Shown here: positions 8,139 through 16,638 of the stretch, piece by piece
How positions within the stretch are numbered: the first letter of the stretch is position 1
Layout of the letters: every line of letters begins with the position of its first letter
NCBI RefSeq assembly: GCF_900142925.1
Contig: NZ_FRCN01000009.1
Location: 1-64,000, forward strand
Source of the DNA: Chitinophaga sp. CF418
GTDB lineage: Bacteria; Bacteroidota; Bacteroidia; Chitinophagales; Chitinophagaceae
Direction of reading: 5' to 3'
Length of the DNA: 64,000 bases
Program-made: the position numbers and the translations under genes
The notes under the pieces: generated by a model
Database searches by the model: none
The model's input: only the letters and a program-made list of their open reading frames with translations
What the model was told of the DNA's origin: nothing

Positions 8139-11100
8139 TTAGAGTGTTAAATTAAGTCCGACTGCAATGGTGCGTAGCTGCGGGAAAGCAATATACTGGC
8201 CTGTTCCAAGGTTGGAACCTGTGCCGGGCACTGTTGTCTCCGGATCAAGCGTATACTTTTGTTTCGCCCATGTGAACAGGTTCTGCGCCCTGGCATATAC
8301 TGATGCAGACGAGATCCTGGCCTGTTTCAGCCAGTCGCCGGGCAATGTATACGTAAGACTTACCGTCTTGAACTTGATAAAGGAAGCATTGCCCCAGTTG
8401 TAGTCAGAAGAAGCCAGGTAAGAATAAGCGTTGTTGTTCGTAGTGGCTGCTGCAGGGAACGGTGCATTATCGCCTGCTTTCTTCCAGCGGTCCAGTATTG
8501 CTGTACTCTGGTTGGTGTAACCGGAACCATAAGGACTGTAAACGCTGGTTAAGGTGTTGTTGACATTACCATAACGATGATTGAACTGGAAGGTGAAATC
8601 CAGCGCAAAACCTTTATAGGTCAGACTGTTGGACAAGCCACCATAATAAGGCGTACCGGTTTTCATCGGTAGCATATCCGTTGTATAGGAAATGGCGCCA
8701 TCTTTATCCTGGTCCTGGATAACCGGTAATCCTGTTGCTGGATCTACTCCCTGGAAATGATAACGCTTCGTTACATCGATCGGATAACCGATTACGTAAG
8801 AGGAAGCATAGGAGGAAGATGCCAGGTTAGGGAATGATTTCAGCCTGTTCTTGTTCAGGGTCAGGTTGAATGCAGTGGTCCAGCGGAAATCGCGGGTACT
8901 GATATTGATGGTGTTCAGTTCAAACTCCCAGCCCCTGTTCTGTACTACGGCAGGCAGGTTGCCCGTGTAGGCGGTAATACCCGTCTGAGCGGCTGTTCCC
9001 ACATACACCAGCAGGTCGGTAGAACGGTTGTTGTAGAAGTCTGTTTTCAGCAATATCCTGTCTTTGAAGAAGCCCAGTTCCAGCGCGATGTCTGTCTTAC
9101 GGGTACTTTCCCAGTGCAGGTTAGGATTGGCGATGGTGCTGGGCACCAGGATTGAAGATCCCATGTAGCTATAAAAAGAACCGCCGCCGCTATATAATGC
9201 ATTGTACTGGTAATTGCTGATCTGGTCATTACCGGTCACACCATAGCTGGCGCGCAGTTTACCAAAGCTCAGTACGGGCAGTGTGTGCATGAAATCTTCC
9301 TGCGTAAAGATCCAGGCCGCGCCGACTGCGCCGAAATTACCAAAGCGGTGGGAGGGACCAAAGCGGGAGGAACCATCTCTTCTGAAAGTACCATCCAGCA
9401 GGTATTTCTCCTGCCAGTTGTAATTCACCCTGCCAAATACGGCGGAGTATTTATATAGCGAATAGTTGTTGCTCTGTATATTTATAGTACCTGCGCTACC
9501 AATGGAATTTAACAGGGATTCATTGCTGAAATTGCTGCCGGCGATGGTAACACCGGTGGATTTATTCTGCTGGAAAGTAGCCCCTGCTACTACCAGTAGC
9601 TTACCCTTGCTGATCATTTTGTTATATTCCGCAAATGGCTCTATGATATAGTTGCCATTCTGGTTGTCGGCATAAATCAGCCTGTTATCGCTGGTTCTCG
9701 TAGAGTTGACAGACCTTGCAGGTGAGGCATTGGTCTGTTGTAGTCTCGTCAGACTGTACCCCAGGTTTGCTTTCAGCGTCAGTTCCTTTGTTACTTTATA
9801 GCCCAGGTTCAGGTTGGTGAGTAGATTGGTGGTCTGCGCGTTATACTGTTGCATCAGGTAGGCCAGCGGATTGCTACCGATATCCCAGTTCAGCTTACCG
9901 TCGCTGTTATACTGCGGGAAGTTCGGTGGAAGGCTGTAGATGCTGGAAATGTCCACGGTAGGCAGATTACTGCCCATATAGGCGTAGTTCCCTGAGAAGC
10001 TGATATTGAATTTACCATCCATGCTGCTATGGGAAGCATTCAGCCTTCCGGAGTAATTATTCACACTGAAGTCGCCGGGAAACACCATGCCTTCTTTACG
10101 GTAAGTAGAGCTGAACAGGAAGCTGTTCTGTGCGTTACCACCTGAAATGGAAGCTGTCGCATTGGTCGTATGCGCGGTGCCACCCAAAGCCCATTTCTGC
10201 CAGTCGGTATAGGCATTCTGATCCCATATGGTCAGATCTTTGGCATTGCTGGCGGTAGGAGTAGCGCCGGAGTTGGCAAAAGCATCCCGGCGCATTTGCA
10301 GGTACTCCTGTGTGTTCATCATAGGTATATAGTGGTTCACAGTGCCCAGACTGTGATAGACATTCACGTTCACCTGTGTTTTACGCTGACTGCCCTTTTT
10401 AGTGGTGATCAGCACAACACCGTTGGATCCCCTGGAGCCATAGATCGCGGTGGCATCTGCATCTTTCAGTACATCGATACGCTCAATATCTTCCGGATTG
10501 ATCATGCTGAAAGGACTGATGTTGCCACTGGCGCCGGAGATACCGTATGCGTTCAATGCATCGGAAGTAGGCTGACCGCCATTGAACAGGGTGAAAGGCA
10601 CTCCGTCCACTACGTACAGGGGAACAAAGCCTGCAGAAGCAGTGTTTAAGCCGCGTATCTGCACCCGGATACCGCCGCCGGGCAGTCCATTATCCTGGGT
10701 GATCTGCATGCCCGCAATACGGCCCTGTAAGGCTGTTAATGGGTTGGTGACTGTTTGCCGGGAGATCTCCTGTGCGGTGATGGAGCTTACCGCCCCCGTA
10801 TTATTTCTTTTGGTGGTGCTGCCGTAGCCGATCACCTGTACTTCATTCAGGTTGCTGGATGCCGGTTTTAACCTTACCACGAGGGTTGTTTTATCTCCCA
10901 CATAAACTTCCGCGGTAGTGAAACCGATATAGCTGAACAGGAGCACATCATTTTCTGCCACTTCAATGGAATAATGCCCGTTCTGATCAGTGGCAGTATG
11001 CCGGCTGTTATTTTTTAACCGTACGGTTACCCCGGGAACAGGGTTGCCCTGGTCATCAGTAACCATACCGGTGAGTGTCTTATCATCAGCATCAACAGGC

Positions 11101-11516
11101 GCCAGAACGGGAGTGGCCTGTTTTTTCTCCTGCAGTATCACTTTATTGCCTTTTTCCACATAGGAGAGGTTCGTACCCTGCAGTAACAGGTCCAGGGTAC
11201 GTGCTACGGTCCTGGATGCTTTGTCGAGGCTGACTTTCCTGTCGGTATTGAGCAGGCTGGAAGAATAGAAGATACTGAATCCGGACTGTTGTTGCAGCTT
11301 CTCGATGGAGGCTTTCAGATTTTCATTGTGCACCTCAAAAGTGACAATAGTGCTGTTGATACTTTGTCCTGAAACAAGACCTGTTGCAAATAAGTTCAGA
11401 CTCAAAGCGAACAATGCACACACACACAGACTTAAACGCATAAGAAACAATAGTTGGACTCTTTGTTTACGAATGGGACAATGCGTCCCCTTTTGCAAAA
11501 GCAGGACTTTTGGCAT
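8139..11516 (-). CDS. SusC/RagA TonB-dependent receptor with STN domain
   Basis: This 1125-aa outer-membrane receptor has an uncleaved-looking basic leader of about 25 residues, then a signal peptide (MRLSLCVCALFAL..., residues 26-50). It continues with an STN domain (about 55-130), a carboxypeptidase-regulatory-like beta domain (147-217), the Ton-box-like NEVQVIGYGS (224-233), a plug with the DADATAIYGSRGSNGVVLITTKKG signature of SusC proteins, and a 22-strand barrel. STN domains contact the FecR anti-sigma factor, and a sigma/FecR pair lies just upstream, so this is a signalling transducer. Met26 (11441) is an alternative start. It pairs with the SusD gene downstream. Confidence 0.93.
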   Translation of the reverse strand: MPKVLLLQKGTHCPIRKQRVQLLFLMRLSLCVCALFALSLNLFATGLVSGQSINSTIVTFEVHNENLKASIEKLQQQSGFSIFYSSSLLNTDRKVSLDKASRTVARTLDLLLQGTNLSYVEKGNKVILQEKKQATPVLAPVDADDKTLTGMVTDDQGNPVPGVTVRLKNNSRHTATDQNGHYSIEVAENDVLLFSYIGFTTAEVYVGDKTTLVVRLKPASSNLNEVQVIGYGSTTKRNNTGAVSSITAQEISRQTVTNPLTALQGRIAGMQITQDNGLPGGGIRVQIRGLNTASAGFVPLYVVDGVPFTLFNGGQPTSDALNAYGISGASGNISPFSMINPEDIERIDVLKDADATAIYGSRGSNGVVLITTKKGSQRKTQVNVNVYHSLGTVNHYIPMMNTQEYLQMRRDAFANSGATPTASNAKDLTIWDQNAYTDWQKWALGGTAHTTNATASISGGNAQNSFLFSSTYRKEGMVFPGDFSVNNYSGRLNASHSSMDGKFNISFSGNYAYMGSNLPTVDISSIYSLPPNFPQYNSDGKLNWDIGSNPLAYLMQQYNAQTTNLLTNLNLGYKVTKELTLKANLGYSLTRLQQTNASPARSVNSTRTSDNRLIYADNQNGNYIIEPFAEYNKMISKGKLLVVAGATFQQNKSTGVTIAGSNFSNESLLNSIGSAGTINIQSNNYSLYKYSAVFGRVNYNWQEKYLLDGTFRRDGSSRFGPSHRFGNFGAVGAAWIFTQEDFMHTLPVLSFGKLRASYGVTGNDQISNYQYNALYSGGGSFYSYMGSSILVPSTIANPNLHWESTRKTDIALELGFFKDRILLKTDFYNNRSTDLLVYVGTAAQTGITAYTGNLPAVVQNRGWEFELNTINISTRDFRWTTAFNLTLNKNRLKSFPNLASSSYASSYVIGYPIDVTKRYHFQGVDPATGLPVIQDQDKDGAISYTTDMLPMKTGTPYYGGLSNSLTYKGFALDFTFQFNHRYGNVNNTLTSVYSPYGSGYTNQSTAILDRWKKAGDNAPFPAAATTNNNAYSYLASSDYNWGNASFIKFKTVSLTYTLPGDWLKQARISSASVYARAQNLFTWAKQKYTLDPETTVPGTGSNLGTGQYIAFPQLRTIAVGLNLTL

Positions 11517-11678
11517 AACTTTACAGACGTTTAAAAATGATAAAAGTTTTTACTCGGAAACTCCTCACTGCTTACCAGGGCCTGGGGAGTTTTTTTTGCA
11601 GTTTACTGCACGTTCTTTTGGTTGATTGTCATCGCTTGCTGGCGTTCATGTACCTGATTTAAGTTGATAAATGTTGTG

Positions 11679-12647
11679 TTAGAAACAACCACTGCCATCC
11701 AGCTCTACCTGATGGTCCTGCATGGTATAGGTGGTGCCCATTGTCTGTGATAAGATATCCAGCACTTCCCGCAGCGTTTCTGTTCCGCTGAACCTTCCCG
11801 TGATAGGACATTTTTCGAGGGCCGGATTCTTAAATGAAATGTTTACGTCGTATCTCCTGCTTAAACGCTCTGCCAGTTGTGCATAGGGCATGTCCTGGAA
11901 TTGCATGTCGGCCTTCGTCCAGGCAATTGTACCTTCCGCCAGTGGCTGTTCCTGTTTTCTAAGGTTGGTCGTAATATTGTAAACTGCTTCCTGCCTGGAA
12001 TGCAGGATCGCAGTATGATTTTGTGCGTCGCTTACTTTTACGCTGCCACTGATCACCGATACGGTAACGCTGTCGCGGGAATATGCCTTGATGTTAAAGG
12101 TGGTTCCCATCACTGTGGTTTTCACTTTGCCGGCATGGATCTCAAAGGGCTGTTCTGCCCGGTGCCGGATATCGAAATAGGCTTCTCCTTCCAGCGTCAG
12201 TTCCCGGCTCTTATGAGTATCGTGATAGGTAATGTGGCTGCCCGGACGCAGAATCACTGTACTGCTGTCGGGTAACACCACAAATTTGTTCTCTTCCGTT
12301 TGTGCGGAAGTGGTGATATTCAGGGCAGCCACCGGCTGATTGATATGCCTGTCTTCATAGGACGTGAGCCACCATGTGGTGATAGCCACTGCTATGACAC
12401 AAGCTGCGGCCAGTCCGGCATAAAGACGCATCCGGCGTACAGGCGGTTGCGCCGTTTGGCCGATATGCCGGTGCAGGTGCTGCAGGATATCCTTACCTGC
12501 CTGTTCTTCCGCTTCAGGGGACAAATATGCCCATTCAGCTTCCTCATTGTGCTGCCGGTACCAGTTATTCAGCTCCTCCTGTTCGGCAGGAGTGGCCGTT
12601 TGATCAATATATTTCTGGATAAGTGTATGTAACCTGTTTTTGTCCAT
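11679..12647 (-). CDS. FecR-type anti-sigma factor
   Basis: This 322-aa inner-membrane protein has a cytoplasmic N-terminal region that binds sigma (1-73), one transmembrane helix (about 75-94) and a periplasmic FecR domain (about 115-205, with LEGEAYFDI and GTTFNIKAY). A C-terminal FecR_C/DUF4974 domain follows (about 250-318, AQLAERLSRRYDVNISF). FecR holds the sigma factor until the STN domain of the liganded SusC signals. It lies between the sigma gene (128 bp upstream) and SusC (162 bp downstream), the standard order. The extreme C-terminus GSGCF is slightly unusual. Confidence 0.93.
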   Translation of the reverse strand: MDKNRLHTLIQKYIDQTATPAEQEELNNWYRQHNEEAEWAYLSPEAEEQAGKDILQHLHRHIGQTAQPPVRRMRLYAGLAAACVIAVAITTWWLTSYEDRHINQPVAALNITTSAQTEENKFVVLPDSSTVILRPGSHITYHDTHKSRELTLEGEAYFDIRHRAEQPFEIHAGKVKTTVMGTTFNIKAYSRDSVTVSVISGSVKVSDAQNHTAILHSRQEAVYNITTNLRKQEQPLAEGTIAWTKADMQFQDMPYAQLAERLSRRYDVNISFKNPALEKCPITGRFSGTETLREVLDILSQTMGTTYTMQDHQVELDGSGCF

Positions 12648-12775
12648 ATGCCGGATAGTACTGAATGGTGGCGACCTGGTATAAGCAGATCTTTTCAGCC
12701 GCTATAATAGTAAGTACCATAACATAGGGGGGACCCCTTAGCCGGATTAAAAATTTTTTTGAAAGAGGGGGAAGA

Positions 12776-13348
12776 TTATCTGAAGAAGGTGAGTAACATG
12801 ATTAAAAAAAGGCCTGCGTTCCGGATACCGTACCGGATATGTTTCAATGCCTTGGTGATATGGGCTTCTACTGTTTTTTCCGAAATATTCAGCTCCCGGG
12901 CTATCTGTGCGGTGCCTTTGCCTTCTATCCGGCTGCTTTTAAATACCTGTTTGCATTTCTCCGGCAGTTGCTCTACAATGCCATTGATATAATCATGGAG
13001 GAAGCGGGCATAGATCCGTTCATCGTCCTGGGAGGTCGTTTCGCCAAAAACATCCTGTGCTATGGTATTCCTTCGCTTCTCGCGGGTAATGGTCTTAAAT
13101 ACGGAGAATTTGATGGCGGTAGCGAGATATTGGGATAGCTGCCTGATCTCCAGTTCCGCCCTGCGGTCCCAGAGATTGATCAATACTTCCTGCACTATTT
13201 CCTTGGCAGCCGATTCATCCTGTGTATGATGATAGGCGATGGCCAGCAGCCTGCGCCAGTAACGGTGGTATATCTCAGTAAATGCAGCCTCATCTCCTGT
13301 TGCCATAGAGATAAGTAACTCATCTTCACTGAAATAACTCCTGTCCAT
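12776..13348 (-). CDS. ECF RNA polymerase sigma factor
   Basis: This 190-aa sigma-70 family member has region 2 at about residues 22-90 (AAKEIVQEVLINLWDRR) and region 4 helix-turn-helix at about 128-172 (GKGTAQIARELNISEKTVEAHI). The last 13 residues (AGLFLIMLLTFFR) are strongly hydrophobic, a tail also present in the second ECF sigma factor of this window. It is expected to drive the SusC/SusD operon downstream under control of the adjacent FecR. The start at 13348 gives a normal-length N-terminus. Confidence 0.93.
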   Translation of the reverse strand: MDRSYFSEDELLISMATGDEAAFTEIYHRYWRRLLAIAYHHTQDESAAKEIVQEVLINLWDRRAELEIRQLSQYLATAIKFSVFKTITREKRRNTIAQDVFGETTSQDDERIYARFLHDYINGIVEQLPEKCKQVFKSSRIEGKGTAQIARELNISEKTVEAHITKALKHIRYGIRNAGLFLIMLLTFFR

Positions 13349-13597
13349 CCTTCGATTGATAAATATAATAAAATGATCAAATCAGCATGCTGGCATAGCA
13401 TTATACCGTATTGTCCCTGTACCCTGATATGATTGGTGCGCAATATTACATAAAATCTACTAAAATTGTAGAGTATTGCTTTGCGGTTTAAAGTTAGTCA
13501 AGCGGGAAGATTAATGCAAGCGCTTATTTTCATTGCACCGACAGATATATTATATTTTATAATTTATATCTATATTGCGCTGTCTTATATATAACCT

Positions 13598-14692
13598 ATG
13601 ATCAAACCGCTGACATCTCTTAGGATCGTTTTCGCCCTGATGGTATTTCTTTCACACCTACAGTTCTTTCCGAAAACAGATACTGTTTTTGCACAGGTAT
13701 ATGCCTCCGTTTTCTATGAAGGCTCTTTGGGAGTGGGCTTTTTCTTCATCTTATCGGGATTTGTATTATCCCTGTCCTATAAGCAAAGATTCTTTGAGAA
13801 CAGGATCACCTACCGCGAATACCTGGTAGCCAGGGTAGCGAGAATATATCCTTTACACCTGCTGACTTTACTTATTTCAGTACCGCTGTCATTCCCGGAA
13901 TTAAAGACTTCAGTAGTTAATTTCTCTGCAAAATTCTTTGCCGACCTGCTGCTGATTCAAAGCTGGGTACCCGATCCGGCATATTACTTTTCTTTCAATG
14001 GTCCTGCCTGGAGTATATCGGCCGAGCTTTTCTTTTACCTGGTTTTCCCGCTTTTAATATTGCTGGCAAGGCCCGGGAAGATGTGGACTGCCGTAATTCT
14101 CCTGCTGATCCCTGCACTGATTTTAATCACGCCGGAGATGTACCAGCACAGGTTGTTCTACATCAATCCGTTCTTCAGGTCTTTTGATTTCTTCCTTGGC
14201 ATATTACTTTATGAATTGTATGAAAGAGGCATTTTTAAGCCTGTTTCCAGGGCAGCAGGAACCGCGCAGGAACTATTTGCCATCAGCCTGTTCCTGGGCT
14301 TCTTTATGCTGCATAAATACGTTCCACAGGGATTCCGGCACAGCTGTTATTACTGGCTGCCGATGACCGTGGTGATCCTGACCTTCGCCTATGCCAGAGG
14401 AGCTATATCAGACGTACTTTCCAATAAATGGCTGGTTTTAGGCGGAGAAATAAGTTTCGGGTTCTACCTTGTACATCAGCTGGTGATCAGGTACCTGGCG
14501 TATATCAACGGAAGGCTGGGGATATTGCACAACTATTACCTGCTGGCGTTCATCATGCTGGTAATATCCCTCGTGGCAAGTTATTTTCTGTATAAGCTGT
14601 ATGAGATGCCTATGAACAAGTTTGTGAAGGAAATGGTGGGAAAGAAGAAAGATACGGCAGTGGAGAAGTTGAAAAGCGCGCAGGCAGCTTAA
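13598..14692 (+). CDS. Membrane acyltransferase, family 3 (OafA-like)
   Basis: This 364-aa polytopic membrane protein has about ten predicted helices. The conserved N-terminal segment SLRIVFALMVFLSHLQFF includes the family His (residue 20), followed by GFFFILSGFVLSLSYK and YLVARVARIYPLHL, the hallmarks of acyltransferase_3 enzymes. These transfer acetyl or other acyl groups to surface sugars such as LPS O-antigen or exopolysaccharide. A short Lys-rich tail follows the last helix. It is a single gene between the divergent sigma operon and convergent zwf. No glycan-synthesis genes flank it, so the acceptor cannot be inferred. Confidence 0.88.
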   Translation: MIKPLTSLRIVFALMVFLSHLQFFPKTDTVFAQVYASVFYEGSLGVGFFFILSGFVLSLSYKQRFFENRITYREYLVARVARIYPLHLLTLLISVPLSFPELKTSVVNFSAKFFADLLLIQSWVPDPAYYFSFNGPAWSISAELFFYLVFPLLILLARPGKMWTAVILLLIPALILITPEMYQHRLFYINPFFRSFDFFLGILLYELYERGIFKPVSRAAGTAQELFAISLFLGFFMLHKYVPQGFRHSCYYWLPMTVVILTFAYARGAISDVLSNKWLVLGGEISFGFYLVHQLVIRYLAYINGRLGILHNYYLLAFIMLVISLVASYFLYKLYEMPMNKFVKEMVGKKKDTAVEKLKSAQAA

Positions 14693-14711
14693 TAATTGCT
14701 TGGTCATAATG

Positions 14712-14748
14712 AAAAAAGCCTGTCCACCTCTGGCGGACAGGCTTTTTT
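14712..14748. terminator. Bidirectional intrinsic terminator
   Basis: An 8-bp perfect stem GCCTGTCC (14718-14725) / GGACAGGC (14735-14742) is bounded by six A on the left and six T on the right. It works in both directions between the convergent acyltransferase and zwf genes. Confidence 0.92.
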
Positions 14749-14813
14749 CATTTGAATACCTGATGGAACAGATGGTCATTGAATGACCCGGTGCCTATTT
14801 TTCTTTAGAATAT

Positions 14814-16349
14814 TTATTGTACGCTTTTCAGATCGGGTATGGCTTTTACTGTTTTGCTGAAAGGCAGTTCATACCATTCCTTCGCATAAGGCTTCAGGAG
14901 TTTCTGGGCAGCTTCAGGCCCGCAACTGCCGGCTTTGTACATATTCAGGTCCCTGGCAGGGTATTTCTTCCAGGCGTCGAGAATTGGCATCACTACCTTC
15001 CAGGCTGCCTCTATCTGGTCTGCACGCATGAACAGGGTGGCATCGCCATGTAACACATCGAGCAGCAATGCTTCATATGCCTCGGGGATCGTTTCTGTAT
15101 ATGATTCCTTGTAGGTAAAGTCCATTTCCACCGGTTTCAGTTTCATCTGGAGGCCGGGCACCTTACTTTCAAACAGCAGGCTAATTTCCAGTTCAGGCTG
15201 AATGCTGATGATAAGGCGGTTGGGAACAATATCGTCCCTGAATATTTTGTGCGGGCTGTTCTTGAACTGTACCACCACCACAGACGATTGTGCAGGCATG
15301 GACTTACCGGTACGCAGGAAAAACGGTACGCCCTGCCAGCGTTTGTTGTCGATGAACAATTTGGCTGCCACAAAGGTTTCGGTGAGGGAGGTAGCAGCTA
15401 CCTGTCCTTCTTTGCGGTAGGCTGGTCTTGGATCTTCATTGATCATACCGGCTGTATACTGTCCGCGTACCACGTTCTTAAAGACCTCTGCATTCGTGTA
15501 CGGTCTTACACTCTTCATCACTTTGGTTTTGGCATCCCTGATCTGCTCGGATTTGTATGCGCCCGGACATTCCATACCCACGATACAAAGCAGTTGCAGG
15601 AGGTGATTCTGGATCATATCCCGCAGGGCGCCGCTGCTGTCATAATAACCGCCACGTTTACCCACACCCACCTGTTCAGAAACACTGATCTGGATATGAT
15701 CGATGTACTTTTTGTTCCACAATGGCTCAAACACATAATTGGCAAAGCGGAATGCCATGATATTCTGTACGGCTTCTTTACCCAGATAGTGGTCAATACG
15801 ATAGATCTGTTTCTCATCGAATCGCCTGGCCAGAAAACGGTTTAGCTTCCTGGCAGAGTCCAGATCGGTACCGAATGGCTTTTCTACCACAATACGGTCC
15901 AGGTTCTCCTTGTTGCACAGATTGTGCTCGTATAATGCGTCTGAAATAGTTTCAATGAAGCGGGGCGCAACGGCAAAATAATAGATCCTTGAAACAGCCT
16001 GACCGGCTCCCTTTTCAAAAGTTTTTATTTTTTCGCTAAGATTAACGTAAGTTTCCTTTTTAACAAAATCGCCCTGTAAGTAGAAAAGTCTGGCGGCAAA
16101 TTCATTCCATTTCGTAGTTTCAGCAATGCCGTTCCGGCTGAATTCATTTACTCCTGATAACATATCCTGTCTGAACTCGTCCTGGTCTACTTCCAGGAAA
16201 TCTACACAGTAGATGGAAAATGCAGGAGGCAGATGATTATCGGTGAAAAGATTATACAGTGCGGGAATGAGCTTACGTTTCGTCAGATCGCCTTTCGCCC
16301 CGAAGATGGTAATAGCAGCCGCCGCGGGGTACTTTTTTACTTGTTTCAT
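14814..16349 (-). CDS. zwf: Glucose-6-phosphate 1-dehydrogenase
   Basis: This 511-aa cytoplasmic enzyme oxidises glucose 6-phosphate to 6-phosphogluconolactone, the first step of the oxidative pentose phosphate pathway. The Rossmann motif reads GAKGDLTKRK (17-26), where most family members have GASGDL. EKPFG is at 156-160 and the active-site signature RIDHYLGKE at 184-192, with the catalytic His in place. The length is normal for the family. Neither 6-phosphogluconolactonase nor 6-phosphogluconate dehydrogenase is adjacent, so the gene is isolated from its usual partners. The Ser-to-Lys change next to the nucleotide phosphate could bear on NAD versus NADP preference (inference). Confidence 0.95.
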   Translation of the reverse strand: MKQVKKYPAAAAITIFGAKGDLTKRKLIPALYNLFTDNHLPPAFSIYCVDFLEVDQDEFRQDMLSGVNEFSRNGIAETTKWNEFAARLFYLQGDFVKKETYVNLSEKIKTFEKGAGQAVSRIYYFAVAPRFIETISDALYEHNLCNKENLDRIVVEKPFGTDLDSARKLNRFLARRFDEKQIYRIDHYLGKEAVQNIMAFRFANYVFEPLWNKKYIDHIQISVSEQVGVGKRGGYYDSSGALRDMIQNHLLQLLCIVGMECPGAYKSEQIRDAKTKVMKSVRPYTNAEVFKNVVRGQYTAGMINEDPRPAYRKEGQVAATSLTETFVAAKLFIDNKRWQGVPFFLRTGKSMPAQSSVVVVQFKNSPHKIFRDDIVPNRLIISIQPELEISLLFESKVPGLQMKLKPVEMDFTYKESYTETIPEAYEALLLDVLHGDATLFMRADQIEAAWKVVMPILDAWKKYPARDLNMYKAGSCGPEAAQKLLKPYAKEWYELPFSKTVKAIPDLKSVQ

Positions 16350-16638
16350 ATATAGCTGAGCTTTAAAGCGTTAATTTAGGCAAAAAAGTCATTCGTCGGG
16401 TTCCAATTTTACTGTTTCTCTTGGATATTTTATGGTTAAATATGATAATGGAATGTTCGGTATATTGTTTAATATATCTGGTTGCTGATATAACATGTAA
16501 CCGTAATAGTGATAATATCAAAAAAAGAATAAAGGTCTGTCAGGGTTTTCCGGCTTGAGATTTGCTCTGATTTATAAAGGTTTCCGCGGTTTTACTATCC
16601 AGCATGCATAGCATCTATTAAGACATTTATCGAATACA

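Noticed and set aside
10170..10649. 159-codon plus-strand frame opposite susC
   Set aside because: It is an antisense shadow of a conserved SusC plug region with no homology or start signal of its own.
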